NCBI GenBank assembly: GCA_020637855.1
Contig: JACKJR010000001.1
Coordinates: forward strand, 496,001 to 560,000
Source of the DNA: Rhodobiaceae bacterium
Lineage (GTDB): Bacteria > Pseudomonadota > Alphaproteobacteria > Rhizobiales > Tepidamorphaceae
Length of the DNA stretch: 64,000 nucleotides
Direction: 5' to 3'
The notes beneath the pieces are model-generated. The model was not told where the DNA came from. It saw only the letters and a list, made by a program, of their open reading frames with translations, and made no database searches. How positions within the stretch are numbered: the first letter of the stretch is position 1; each line of letters opens with the position of its first letter. Shown piece by piece: positions 1 to 8,194 of this stretch. A program made the position numbers and the translations under genes.

Positions 1-1110
1 TCATGATTTGCCTGCCGCAAAGCACCGGGTCTGGTCCGCGTCCCAGCCGATGTAAACCTTGTCGCCGCGCTTTAACCCTGCGAATTCGCCGGTCTGCGGT
101 ATGGCGACATCGATCTCGTTTTTCGTCGCCTCGTCACGCACCAGAACGCGGGAGTTGGCGCCGTTGAAGAGAATGCTGTCGACCGTGCCGGCGGTGGCAT
201 TGGCGAGCTTTGAAACAGGGGGTTTGCTGAGGGCAAGCCGCACGGCTTCCGGCCGCACGAAGATGTCGACGCTGTCACCCTTGGACAGTCCGTCTGCGGC
301 GGATGTGCCGGTCATGGCAAATCCGCTCGGGGTCCTCGCTTTCAGCTTGCCGCCGCGGATGCTTTCGATTGTGCCGGAGAAACGGTTGCTGTCACCGACG
401 AAGCCGGCAACGAAGGCGGTCTTCGGATCATAATAGAGTTCACGCGCGCCGCCGACCTGCTCGAAAACGCCGTGGTTCATCACCGCGATCTGGTCGCTCA
501 TGACAAGCGCCTCGGACTGGTCGTGGGTGATGTAAACGAAGGTGGTGTTGAACTCCGACTGGAGCTGCTTCAGCTCGACCTTCATGTGTTCGCGCAGCTT
601 CAGATCGAGCGCGCCGAGCGGCTCGTCGAGCAACAGCACGTCAGGCTCCAGAACCATGCAGCGGGCAATTGCGATGCGCTGTTTCTGGCCGCCGGAGAGC
701 TGCTCGATGCGCCGGCTGCCGACATCGGGCAGACCGACACGGGCGAGCACCGCGTCAACCTTGCGGGCGATGTCCTCGCGCGGTTCGCCGCGGCGGCGCA
801 GGCCGAAGCCGATATTGGCGGCGACATCCATCATCGGGAACAGGGCTAGATGCTGGAAGACCATGGAGACAGGCCGCTTGTTGGGCGGCACGTTCAGCAT
901 CGACCGGCCCTTGATCAGCAGGTCGCCGCTGGTCGGCTCCAGAAAGCCGGCGGCCATGCGCAGCAGCGTTGTCTTGCCGCAGCCGGACGGCCCTAGGATG
1001 GAGAAAAACGTTCCCGGTGGTACGGCGAACGAAACATCATTGACGGCTCTGAAGGTGCCGAAGTCCTTGTTTATTCCGCGGCATTCGAGATCGGCTGTCG
1101 CTTCGGCCAT
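1..1110 (-). CDS. Polyamine-type ABC transporter ATP-binding protein (PotA-like)
   Basis: Cytoplasmic ATPase that would power uptake of spermidine, putrescine or a related solute. The 369-residue product has a Walker A motif GPSGCGKTT at about 40-48, signature LSGGQKQ near 138, Walker B VLLLDEPLGALD near 158, and a C-terminal TOBE-like region of about 120 residues, as in PotA/FbpC proteins. I chose the ATG at 1110 over a longer in-frame extension because the upstream residues are low-complexity and unlike the family. It lies 76 bp downstream of the binding-protein gene on the same strand, so the two are probably co-transcribed; permeases are expected beyond the left edge. The stop codon is at the window edge (1-3). 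The exact substrate is inferred from family only. Confidence 0.9.
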   Translation of the reverse strand: MAEATADLECRGINKDFGTFRAVNDVSFAVPPGTFFSILGPSGCGKTTLLRMAAGFLEPTSGDLLIKGRSMLNVPPNKRPVSMVFQHLALFPMMDVAANIGFGLRRRGEPREDIARKVDAVLARVGLPDVGSRRIEQLSGGQKQRIAIARCMVLEPDVLLLDEPLGALDLKLREHMKVELKQLQSEFNTTFVYITHDQSEALVMSDQIAVMNHGVFEQVGGARELYYDPKTAFVAGFVGDSNRFSGTIESIRGGKLKARTPSGFAMTGTSAADGLSKGDSVDIFVRPEAVRLALSKPPVSKLANATAGTVDSILFNGANSRVLVRDEATKNEIDVAIPQTGEFAGLKRGDKVYIGWDADQTRCFAAGKS

Positions 1111-1186
1111 GGATCGTGTCCGGTTCCGTTTTGTCGAAAAAGGCGGCGCCGGGTATGCCGGCACCGCCCGTGGATGCGGGTGGCCG

Positions 1187-2251
1187 TCAGTTGGCCGCGT
1201 TGACGCGGTCGAGAACGGCGCCCTCAAGCGTTTCCAGACCGGCGGGAACCGGTGGATACCAGTTGATGTTCTCGATCGCCTCGGGTGGGAAGCTCGCCTG
1301 GTAGCGGGCCTTCAGCGCTTCGTCCACGCCGGCGTCTCCACCCTTCGAGGCGGTGAAGTTGCCGGCCGCGGCGGTGATCATCGCGGCGATATCCGGGCGC
1401 ATGACGAAGTTGATCCAGGCGTATGCCGCCTCATCGGCGCGGCCCCGCTTGGGCAACGCGAAGGTGTCAACCCAGCCGAGCGCACCCGATGACGGAGCGA
1501 CGAAGGTAATGTCGGGATTTTCGGCATTCAGCTTCCAGCCGCCGGTGTCCCATGCCATTGCCGCGATGACTTCGCCGGAGCGCAGCAGGTTGGTGATCTC
1601 GTCGCCACCGCCCCAGTAGGTCTTCACGTTCTTCTTGCACTCGACGAGCTTGGCTTCGACCTTGGAGAGGATTTCCTCGTATTTGGCCTGGTCGCCATAG
1701 GCGGCGAAGGGATCCATGTCCATGGAGAAGGCAAAGGCGATCAGCGTCGGGCGCTTGAGGCGGTAAGATACCTTGCCGGCGACCGCGTCCGAGCACAGGT
1801 CGATGTAGTCCTTGACCATGCCGGCCTGGGCCGTGTTCAGCACCAGTCCGTCAGTACCCCAGACATGCGGCACGCCGTAGACCGCGCCGTCAAGGGTCGT
1901 GTTTGCCTTGGTCGATTCCAGCATCGAATCGATGAACAGCGAAGCATCGATCTTGGACAGGTCGATCGGCTTGTAGATGTCGAACTCGGCCTGGGCGCCG
2001 GCGATGCGGTCCTGGCTCGGCTGGGCGAGATCGAAGCCGCCGCCACCGGTGGCGCGCAGCTTGGCGATCATTTCCTCGTTGTTGGAAAGCGTCACCTCGA
2101 CCTTGTGGCCGGTTTCCTTCTCGAACAGCTCGATTACGTTGTCAGGGGCATAACCACCCCAGGTCAGCAGGCGAAGCGTTTCGGCCTTTGCCGGAAGGGC
2201 AAGAACGATTGCGCCAGCGAACAGGCTGGCTGCGAGCGTAAATTTTTTCAT
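1187..2251 (-). CDS. Extracellular solute-binding protein of a spermidine/putrescine-type ABC importer
   Basis: Periplasmic binding protein that captures the substrate for the neighbouring ATPase. It has an N-terminal signal peptide (MKKFTLAASLFAGAIVLAL, cleavage near AKA-ET), then LRLLTWGGYAPDNVIELFEKE, the typical start of mature PotD/PotF proteins. Length is 354 residues, normal for the family. Two ATGs are possible, at 2260 and 2251; a GGGAGG sequence sits about 10 bp before the second and almost touches the first, so I prefer 2251. Polyamine specificity is inferred from similarity; other alphaproteobacterial members bind different cations or organic acids. Confidence 0.9.
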   Translation of the reverse strand: MKKFTLAASLFAGAIVLALPAKAETLRLLTWGGYAPDNVIELFEKETGHKVEVTLSNNEEMIAKLRATGGGGFDLAQPSQDRIAGAQAEFDIYKPIDLSKIDASLFIDSMLESTKANTTLDGAVYGVPHVWGTDGLVLNTAQAGMVKDYIDLCSDAVAGKVSYRLKRPTLIAFAFSMDMDPFAAYGDQAKYEEILSKVEAKLVECKKNVKTYWGGGDEITNLLRSGEVIAAMAWDTGGWKLNAENPDITFVAPSSGALGWVDTFALPKRGRADEAAYAWINFVMRPDIAAMITAAAGNFTASKGGDAGVDEALKARYQASFPPEAIENINWYPPVPAGLETLEGAVLDRVNAAN

Positions 2252-2263
2252 CCCGATCATACC

Positions 2264-2621
2264 TCCCGAGATCAGGCAGCCGGCTAACCGTCAAGTCTGG
2301 TCTGGCTGCCAACGGATATCCCGCCCCGTGCAGGGCAGGCGGCAAGCTTACATGACATTATGACAGTCGTGCATCAGCAAACGGGAATGTCCGGTATCCG
2401 GCGGGGAAAAGCCTTACCCGAAAGCTCTTTCTCCATGCTTGAGAAGAACCGGCAAGATGATTTCTGCTTCATTGACGAGGCGGTGATCAAGGATGCGGTC
2501 GAAGCCTTCAAGCGTTTCGGAAAACTGTGAGGCGGTGCTGGCAATGTCTGCTGTCTCGGCTTGCGGTTTGACCGCTGATGTCGGCATGCATTCGCTTTGC
2601 CTGTAGTGTTCGCTTTCCTTT
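2264..2621. other. Intergenic region left of the dusA fragment; one weak small ORF
   Basis: About 360 bp without a convincing gene. A minus-strand reading frame at 2414-2587 could encode 57 residues (MPTSAVKPQAETADIAS at the start, HGERAFG at the end), but its ribosome site is poor and I recognise no family. The region probably carries the promoter of the polyamine-type operon on the minus strand. Confidence 0.3.
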
Positions 2622-2650
2622 TTGACTTCTCCCGCTGTCACGCGCTATCT
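2622..2650 (+). promoter_or_regulatory. Promoter of the truncated dusA copy
   Basis: TTGACT at 2622-2627 and CTATCT at 2645-2650 are separated by 17 bp, a good sigma-70-type spacing. The dusA ATG follows only 9 bases after the -10 box, so transcripts would be nearly leaderless. The same arrangement precedes the intact dusA at 14015-14042, which supports its being a real promoter. Confidence 0.5.
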
Positions 2651-2715
2651 CCGCACGCCATGACAGCTTGCCCGCCATACCGCTTCTCCGTCGCCCCGAT
2701 GATGGATTGGACGGA
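2643..2715 (+). repeat. Left attachment-type repeat (attL) in dusA
   Basis: This 73-bp segment matches 14035-14107 with 5 mismatches; the last 20 bp (2696-2715, beginning CCGATGATGG) are identical and the match stops abruptly afterwards. It covers the -10 box, start codon and first 18 codons of dusA plus part of the next. Integration into the 5' end of dusA, rebuilding the gene at one end, is a known behaviour of dusA-specific genomic islands. The crossover is most likely inside the identical 20 bp. Confidence 0.8.
2660..2715 (+). pseudogene. dusA: 5' fragment of dusA cut off by the island
   Basis: The fragment encodes the first 18 residues of DusA (MTACPPYRFSVAPMMDWT), identical to the intact copy at 14052, then runs into unrelated AT-rich sequence. 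The only differences within the coding part are two third-position changes (CGC/CGT and GCC/GCG), so both copies evolved as functional dusA starts. The frame stays open to 2995, but the residues after position 18 are not DusA. It is a disrupted remnant, not a functional enzyme. Confidence 0.85.
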
Positions 2716-3031
2716 AAGTTCAATTATTTCAAATATTTATTTTAAGCTCGTGCATATCTCGTGCAGTCAGCCTGGGTGCTTTGACTCAAGTGACTTTCAC
2801 TACCAGCATCTTGATGGGTATTCGCCCGTAAGGGAATGCCGGACATGTGTTGTTATATGTAGGTGTAATGGGGATGTGAGGGCATTGGAAATGCTCCATC
2901 CCTCCTGGCTACTGAAAGATTTTCTCACAGACATCCCCTTGCCATTCCAGCGGAATTTTCCGCGCGGGACCGCTTTCCGTTTTCCGGGCAGTTAAAAATT
3001 GTTGACGAGGCGAGCGTGATCAACATAGGAT
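2716..3031. other. Non-coding left end of the island
   Basis: About 315 bp with no convincing gene. The first 50 bp are strikingly AT-rich compared with the surroundings, as expected just inside an island end. Several short inverted repeats occur but none is a clear terminator. It leads into the operator region before the transporter operon. Confidence 0.5.
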
Positions 3032-3045
3032 TGTAATCGTTTCCA
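3032..3045 (+). promoter_or_regulatory. LacI-type operator 1 before the ABC operon
   Basis: TGTAATCGTTTCCA differs by one base from the site at 6680. It is centred on CG, as in LacI/GalR-family operators, and lies 21 bp (centre to centre), about two helical turns, from operator 2, so dimers could bind the same DNA face. The likely ligand is the LacI protein encoded at 9568-10629. Confidence 0.6.
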
Positions 3046-3052
3046 AAACAAA

Positions 3053-3066
3053 TGGAAACGTTTACA
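3053..3066 (+). promoter_or_regulatory. LacI-type operator 2 before the ABC operon
   Basis: TGGAAACGTTTACA is the exact reverse complement of the site at 6680-6693 and closely matches the AAACGTTT-centred consensus of LacI-family regulators. It lies 34 bp before the GTG start of the ATPase gene, where a bound repressor would block transcription. Confidence 0.65.
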
Positions 3067-3100
3067 AATATAAAAACATAGTCACTCTGGGAGGAATGAC

Positions 3101-4618
3101 GTGGAGTCGCATGTACTTCACACAGCAGCGCTGTCCAAGCGCTATGGCGCCACGGTTGCGCTGAGTGACGTGTCATTGGGCCTTGCGGAAGGCGAGGTTC
3201 ACGCGATCCTCGGCGAGAACGGCGCCGGCAAGTCCACTCTGGTCAAGATCATGTCAGGCGTCGTGCAGCCAAATTCCGGCGAGATGACGCTTGCCGCAGA
3301 CACCTATCGTCCCCAGTCGATTTTGCAGGCGCGGGCGCAAGGTGTTGCCACGGCATTCCAGGAGCTCAGCCTGATCCCGAACCTGACGGTCGGGGAAAAT
3401 CTCCTGCTTCCCAGAGCCTCCAAGACGGCATTCTGGCCGGAATCCAGATCGGGTATCCTGCGCCGCGCCGCTGGCCTGCTTTCGCAATGGGATATCTCGG
3501 ACATCACAGCAGATGCGATCGTTGAGGATCTCTCGCTTGCCGAACGCCAGCGCATCGAAATCGCGCGCGCCCTGTCCCATGCCACCCGGCTACTTATTCT
3601 CGATGAGCCGACCGCAGCGCTTCCCGACCCGGAATGGCTTTTCCGGCAGATCAAGCGTCTCTCGTCGCGCGGGATCGCGGTGATGTATATCTCCCACCGG
3701 CTAGGTGAAGTGCGCGAGATTTGCCAGCGCGCAACCGTCCTTCGCAACGGCAACAGTATCGATACGGTCGATCTTTCGGGCGTCGATGACGACGGTATTT
3801 TTTCCATGATGGTCGGGCGCAGTCCCGATAGCGCCTTCGTGGAGCCGGCCGAAGTGCCGGAAGACGCGCAGGTCATACTCGGCGTGCGGAATTTGAACGT
3901 CGGCAAGGTCCGATCCCTGGACCTGGCGCTGCGGGCCGGCGAAATCGTTGGCGTCGCGGCCCTGGAAGGGCAGGGGCAGCAGGATCTGTTCCAGGCGCTG
4001 GGCGGCGTAATCAAGTTCGAGAGCGGTGAGATTAGCGTTGGCGGAAAAGCCGCCGAACTTGGTTCGCCGCGGCGCGCCATCAATGCCGGAGCAGGCATTG
4101 CCTTTGTGCCGGAGGAACGCAAGACGGAAGGAATTTTTGCCAATCTGACTGCTGCCTCCAACATCACATTGCCGAAAATCGACCAGGCAGGCCAGGCGGG
4201 CATCGTCTATTCGGGACTGGAGAAGAACTTCGCCGCCGATGTGGTGGCAAAGGTGGCGCTATCGCCACGCTATCTGGACTTCAAGGTCGGCAACCTGTCC
4301 GGTGGCAATCAGCAGAAAGTGCTCCTGGCTCGCGCGTTGATTACCGGGGCGAAATGCCTCGTGCTGTTCGATCCTGCCCGTGGCGTCGATGTGGGAACCA
4401 AGCAGTCAATCTACGCGATGATGCGAGACCATGTGGCTGCTGGCGGCACGGTCCTGTTCTACTCATCCGAACTTTCCGAACTGGTTCACCTGAGCACGCG
4501 CTGCCTCGTCATCTACGACGGGCAGGTCGTCGCCAATGTACCACGTGCGCAATTGACAGAAGAACGGTTGCTCGCCGCCGCGCATGGGCACAACCAGGAA
4601 ATGAAGATTGCGGTCTGA
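3101..4618 (+). CDS. CUT2-type sugar ABC transporter ATP-binding protein (RbsA/MglA-like)
   Basis: Double-domain ATPase of 505 residues for a ribose/galactose-class importer. The first domain has Walker A GENGAGKST and Walker B LLILDEPTAALP; the second has a degenerate P-loop (VAALEGQGQQD), signature LSGGNQQK and FDPARGVDVG, which is the usual RbsA pattern of one canonical and one variant site. The GTG start at 3101 is supported by GGGAGG 7 bp upstream; no suitable in-frame ATG lies near. It is the first gene of the island operon, with a permease starting 3 bp after its stop. Transcription is probably controlled by the two LacI operators just upstream. Confidence 0.92.
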   Translation: MESHVLHTAALSKRYGATVALSDVSLGLAEGEVHAILGENGAGKSTLVKIMSGVVQPNSGEMTLAADTYRPQSILQARAQGVATAFQELSLIPNLTVGENLLLPRASKTAFWPESRSGILRRAAGLLSQWDISDITADAIVEDLSLAERQRIEIARALSHATRLLILDEPTAALPDPEWLFRQIKRLSSRGIAVMYISHRLGEVREICQRATVLRNGNSIDTVDLSGVDDDGIFSMMVGRSPDSAFVEPAEVPEDAQVILGVRNLNVGKVRSLDLALRAGEIVGVAALEGQGQQDLFQALGGVIKFESGEISVGGKAAELGSPRRAINAGAGIAFVPEERKTEGIFANLTAASNITLPKIDQAGQAGIVYSGLEKNFAADVVAKVALSPRYLDFKVGNLSGGNQQKVLLARALITGAKCLVLFDPARGVDVGTKQSIYAMMRDHVAAGGTVLFYSSELSELVHLSTRCLVIYDGQVVANVPRAQLTEERLLAAAHGHNQEMKIAV

Positions 4619-4621
4619 TCC

Positions 4622-5620
4622 ATGGCAAGCATAGAGATCACTTCCCCTCACAGACCGCGCACTCTGCCCTCGCTCAGGCAAATTGCCGAAAGCGCATTCC
4701 CCATCATCGCCATCTATTTCCTGATGTGGGTCGTCTACGGTCTGGTGGAGCCTTCGGCTCTATCGCTCTATTCGATCGAAGCGCTGTTCAACAACTCCCT
4801 TCCCCTGATGTTGGCTGCCGCCGGGGCGACGTTCGTCATTCTTCAGGGTGGTTTCGATCTCTCCGTGGCCGGTGTGATTTCGCTGGCAAATGTCGTTGTC
4901 GCGGTAATGCCGATGGAGGGGCCGCTCGGCGGGGTGGCAAATCTGGCGATGGTTGTCGCGATCGGCTTGCTGGTCGGTGCCGTCAACGGGTTTGTCGTCG
5001 CATATCTTCGCATTCAGGCCATCGCTGCGACGCTTGCAACCATGATCATGTGCAAGGGCGCTGCCCTGCTAATACTCAAGGCTCCGGGTGGCTTTGTGTC
5101 CGACTTCATGGCCTATGAACTGACCGCCTCATTCTTTGGCATCGTTCCGATTGCAGGCGTCATTGCAGTCGCAATCATGCTGTTCTGGGCGGTCTTCCGG
5201 AGCACCAATACCGGCCGCTCGCTGATTGCCGTCGGGCAGGATGAAAATGCCGCGGCACTGTCGGGCATCGACGTCGCCAGAACGCGTTTCACTTCGTTCC
5301 TGTGGGCTGGTGCCTTCTATGGCGCAGCCGGCTACATGCTGGCAGCCCAGACCTCCACGGGTAATCCGAATGGTGGTGATCCCTTCCTGCTGCTGAGCTT
5401 TGCCGCCGTCGCGTTGGGCGGCACGGCGTTCGGCGGGGGCAGGGGCGGTGTCACCGCTTCGCTATTCGGCGCTGCGACCCTGATGCTGATGCAGAAGGTG
5501 CTGTTCGCCGTGGGCGTGTCGTCTTTCTACACCGGCGTCGTTCAGGGCGCGATCATGATCCTCGCAGTGCTTTTTTCCGCCTTCGTGCTGGCTGTAACGA
5601 GGCAGCGGAAGTCCCGATGA
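4622..5620 (+). CDS. CUT2-type ABC transporter permease 1 (RbsC-like)
   Basis: Inner-membrane permease of 332 residues with about nine hydrophobic segments. The FVILQGGFDLSVAGVISLAN segment near residue 75 and the ALGGTAFGGGRGG segment near 265 are characteristic of the RbsC/AraH family. It starts 3 bp after the ATPase gene and overlaps the second permease by 4 bp, so translation is probably coupled. Two different permeases in one operon suggest a heterodimeric channel. Confidence 0.9.
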   Translation: MASIEITSPHRPRTLPSLRQIAESAFPIIAIYFLMWVVYGLVEPSALSLYSIEALFNNSLPLMLAAAGATFVILQGGFDLSVAGVISLANVVVAVMPMEGPLGGVANLAMVVAIGLLVGAVNGFVVAYLRIQAIAATLATMIMCKGAALLILKAPGGFVSDFMAYELTASFFGIVPIAGVIAVAIMLFWAVFRSTNTGRSLIAVGQDENAAALSGIDVARTRFTSFLWAGAFYGAAGYMLAAQTSTGNPNGGDPFLLLSFAAVALGGTAFGGGRGGVTASLFGAATLMLMQKVLFAVGVSSFYTGVVQGAIMILAVLFSAFVLAVTRQRKSR

Positions 5621-6645
5621 TGCAGGAAAACGAAATTATGTCGGACGCGACCATGGACATCGAGGACAAGCGTTCAAGCGCCAGGATCAGCGGCGAATTC
5701 GTGACCGTGGTCATGATTTTCGGGCTGACCATTGCGATGATCCTGGCATCGCGCGCCATCAGTCCGGCTTTCGGAAGCTGGTCGCAGGCTGAAACCATCC
5801 TCTATCTGGGTTCGTTTCTCGTGTTCTGCGCATTCGGTCAGGGTCTGGTCATCCTGGTGCGCGGGCTGGATCTTTCCATCGCATCCGTAATCACGCTTGG
5901 CGGTGTGCTGACGGCTTCTCTGATGAACGGCTCCAACGAGGGTCTCTTCTATCTCGTCCCCGCCATATTGGGCGCATGCGTGCTGGTCGGCACCATCAGC
6001 GGCATCGGCGTGGCCTACTTCAGGATACCGCCTTTCATCATGACCATGGCCGTGGGGCTGATTGTCTACAGCCTTTGCCTCGGCTTTACCCAAGGCACGC
6101 CTCGCGGCTATCCGGCGCCGTTTCTCAGCGGGTTCATGCAGGCCAAGTTCCTCAGTATTCCCGCACCGATCTATCTGCTTTTGGTCTTCGTGATCATCGG
6201 CACTGTCCTGCAGTCGTACTCGGCATTCGGCCGCAAGCTGAATGCGGTCGGAAACAATCCGTTGGCCGCCTATATCGCAGGCCTTCCCAGCGGCCTGCTG
6301 ATCGTCAGCGCCTATGCCGTTTCGGCCCTTTGCGCCGGGTTCACCGGGATGATGCTGGCCGGATATGCGAACGGCGCGACGCTGCGCATGGGCGATTCCT
6401 ATCTTCTGCCCTCGATCGCTGCCGTCGTCGTTGGTGGCTCGTCCATTCTCGGCGGGCAAGGCAATTTCGTCGGAACGGTCGGCGGCGCGCTGCTGCTGAC
6501 GACGCTGGCCACGATTCTCACCGCGTTGGGATTCGAACAGGGCTGGAAGACAATCATGGAAGGCGGAGTGATCCTGATCGCGCTGATAGCCCTGCGCGAC
6601 GAGTCCTTCGCATTCTTGAGAGAGCAATTCCGGAAACGAGGATAG
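5617..6645 (+). CDS. CUT2-type ABC transporter permease 2 (RbsC-like)
   Basis: Second membrane subunit of the island importer, 342 residues. It carries the family hallmarks FGQGLVILVRGLDLSIASV and VVVGGSSILGGQGNFVGT. The ATG at 5617 overlaps the stop of the first permease; a second ATG at 5638 with AGGA upstream is an alternative start. Together with the preceding permease it would form the translocation pore. The two permeases share the family fold but are clearly divergent, so this is not a recent tandem duplication. Confidence 0.9.
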   Translation: MMQENEIMSDATMDIEDKRSSARISGEFVTVVMIFGLTIAMILASRAISPAFGSWSQAETILYLGSFLVFCAFGQGLVILVRGLDLSIASVITLGGVLTASLMNGSNEGLFYLVPAILGACVLVGTISGIGVAYFRIPPFIMTMAVGLIVYSLCLGFTQGTPRGYPAPFLSGFMQAKFLSIPAPIYLLLVFVIIGTVLQSYSAFGRKLNAVGNNPLAAYIAGLPSGLLIVSAYAVSALCAGFTGMMLAGYANGATLRMGDSYLLPSIAAVVVGGSSILGGQGNFVGTVGGALLLTTLATILTALGFEQGWKTIMEGGVILIALIALRDESFAFLREQFRKRG

Positions 6646-6679
6646 GGCGGCAATGACCGATCATTTGTTCGACCAAAAT

Positions 6680-6693
6680 TGTAAACGTTTCCA
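6680..6693 (+). promoter_or_regulatory. LacI-type operator 3 before the binding-protein gene
   Basis: TGTAAACGTTTCCA is the exact reverse complement of operator 2 at 3053-3066. It lies in the 169-bp gap between permease 2 and the binding protein, so the binding-protein gene probably has its own LacI-controlled promoter in addition to read-through. Confidence 0.65.
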
Positions 6694-6814
6694 AGACACC
6701 AATTCCCGTGAGCCGACGGGAGAATCAGGAGACGCACGTTGGGGCGTCTTCCAAGCGGACTTTCAAAGTGCCGCGTAGCGACCGGTTTTCCGGTTCCAGA
6801 CAGGAGGAAATCGA

Positions 6815-8056
6815 ATGAACTTCTTTAAAACAGCCAGGGCAGTTGCCTTGGCAGCATTACTCGGAACAGGCGCACATGCTGTTTCGACGAATGAAGCCTC
6901 GGCCAAGACCGCAGACGGCAAGTGGCTGATCTACCTTTCGCTAAGCTACTCGGGAAATTCCTGGCAGAGTGAGGCGGCCAACATCGTCAAGGCGCTCGCG
7001 GCCACACCGCCATTCAGTGATACTGTCGAGCTTGTCGAGGTGATCTCGGGCACCGATCCGCAAGCGCAGATCTCCGACTATGAAAGCATGATCGCGAAAG
7101 GGGCAGACGGCATCGTCAGCTTCCCGATCTCCTCAACGGCACTCAACCGTGTCGTCAAGCGCGCATGCGATGCGGGCGTACTGATGTTCATGTATGATGC
7201 AACGGTCACCGAGCAATGCGCCTACAATATCAGCTACATCACATCGGGTTTCGGCGAGAACACTGCACAGGCCCTGGTCAATGCGCTCAAGGGTAAGGGC
7301 AAGATCTTCCTGTCGCGCGGCGTGCCCGGCAACTCGGTCGATGACCGCCACACCAATGGCGCGATGCACATCTTCAACCAGTATCCCGGCATCGAGGTCG
7401 TGGCGGAATATTACAGCTACTGGGACGACCGCACCACGCAGCAGGAAACCGCCAAGGCTCTTGCCTCCCATCCCGATGTCGACGGCATCTGGGCCCAGGC
7501 AGGTGAGTTCGGCGCGATCCAGGCCCTGCAGCAGGCCAATCCCGATCGTCTCGTTCCCATCACCGGCGAAAACTCAAATGGTTTCCGCTTGGCCCTTGCC
7601 AATCCCGACTATCAGAAGATCGGAATTGATGGCGTTTCGGCAGGCTCCCCGCCCGCACAATCGGGCTTCGCCTTCAAGATCATGATGGAAATCCTGAACG
7701 GCAAGCGTGATGCTCTTCCGGAAGGCCAGCGTAATATCGAGTACCCGCTGCCGTGGGTTCCGGGTGCTGCCGTCAAGCTGTGTGAAGGCGACGCATTCGA
7801 GAACGGCTGCAACGCGTTCCCCGAAGGTAAGGTTCCGAGCTCATTCGTGACGGAAGTTTTCAATCCCGAGCTGCTGCCGGAGCTTTCGCTCGCATCCGCG
7901 CTTGAAGGCAAACCGACGCCGGGTGCGGAAATCCAGCCGCTGCCGGCCGATGCGGTCAAGGCGGCCCCCAATGAGCCGGGGATCAACTGCCGCAAGTGCG
8001 ATGCGCCGGCGGACCTCTACCACCTGACCAAGGTCGAGGCCACCGTCAAACCCTGA
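6815..8056 (+). CDS. CUT2-type periplasmic substrate-binding protein, unusually long
   Basis: Binding subunit of the island importer. It has a signal peptide (MNFFKTARAVALAALLGTGA), then a Peripla_BP_4-type body with ISDYESMIAKGADGIVSFP and DVDGIWAQAGEFGAIQA as in RbsB relatives. At 413 residues it exceeds the usual 300-330; the extra part is C-terminal, with several cysteines (KLCEG, ENGCN, and a CRKC pair near residue 391) that could form disulfides in the periplasm. The ribosome site AGGAGG is strong, and a hairpin follows at 8069-8094. It is separated from the permeases by a LacI operator. The substrate is unknown; a sugar acid, polyol or sulfonated polyol fits the neighbouring enzymes. 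Confidence 0.85.
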   Translation: MNFFKTARAVALAALLGTGAHAVSTNEASAKTADGKWLIYLSLSYSGNSWQSEAANIVKALAATPPFSDTVELVEVISGTDPQAQISDYESMIAKGADGIVSFPISSTALNRVVKRACDAGVLMFMYDATVTEQCAYNISYITSGFGENTAQALVNALKGKGKIFLSRGVPGNSVDDRHTNGAMHIFNQYPGIEVVAEYYSYWDDRTTQQETAKALASHPDVDGIWAQAGEFGAIQALQQANPDRLVPITGENSNGFRLALANPDYQKIGIDGVSAGSPPAQSGFAFKIMMEILNGKRDALPEGQRNIEYPLPWVPGAAVKLCEGDAFENGCNAFPEGKVPSSFVTEVFNPELLPELSLASALEGKPTPGAEIQPLPADAVKAAPNEPGINCRKCDAPADLYHLTKVEATVKP

Positions 8057-8068
8057 TAAAATAATCCG

Positions 8069-8094
8069 CCTGCCGCCAGTTTCATGGCGGCAGG
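8069..8094 (+). terminator. Stem-loop after the binding-protein gene
   Basis: CCTGCCGCC (8069-8077) pairs perfectly with GGCGGCAGG (8086-8094) around an 8-nt loop. There is no U-run, so it may be an attenuating or mRNA-stabilising hairpin that favours high binding-protein expression rather than a full terminator. Confidence 0.5.
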
Positions 8095-8194
8095 CACACC
8101 ATGCCGGGTTGAAAAATAGCGGCGTTTACCGGCTATGAGGGTGAACGTTCGGGGGCAATGTCCCTTGGCCGCAATGACGACAAGGAAACGAAAG

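Noticed and set aside
2597..2995. A 132-codon frame starting in the dusA fragment
   Set aside because: Only the first 18 residues after the internal ATG at 2660 are DusA; the rest is AT-rich island-end sequence without similarity, so I list it as a pseudogene fragment.
5674..6627. A 317-codon minus-strand frame across permease 2
   Set aside because: Composition is rich in Gln, Arg and His with no domain; it lies wholly inside a well-supported permease gene.
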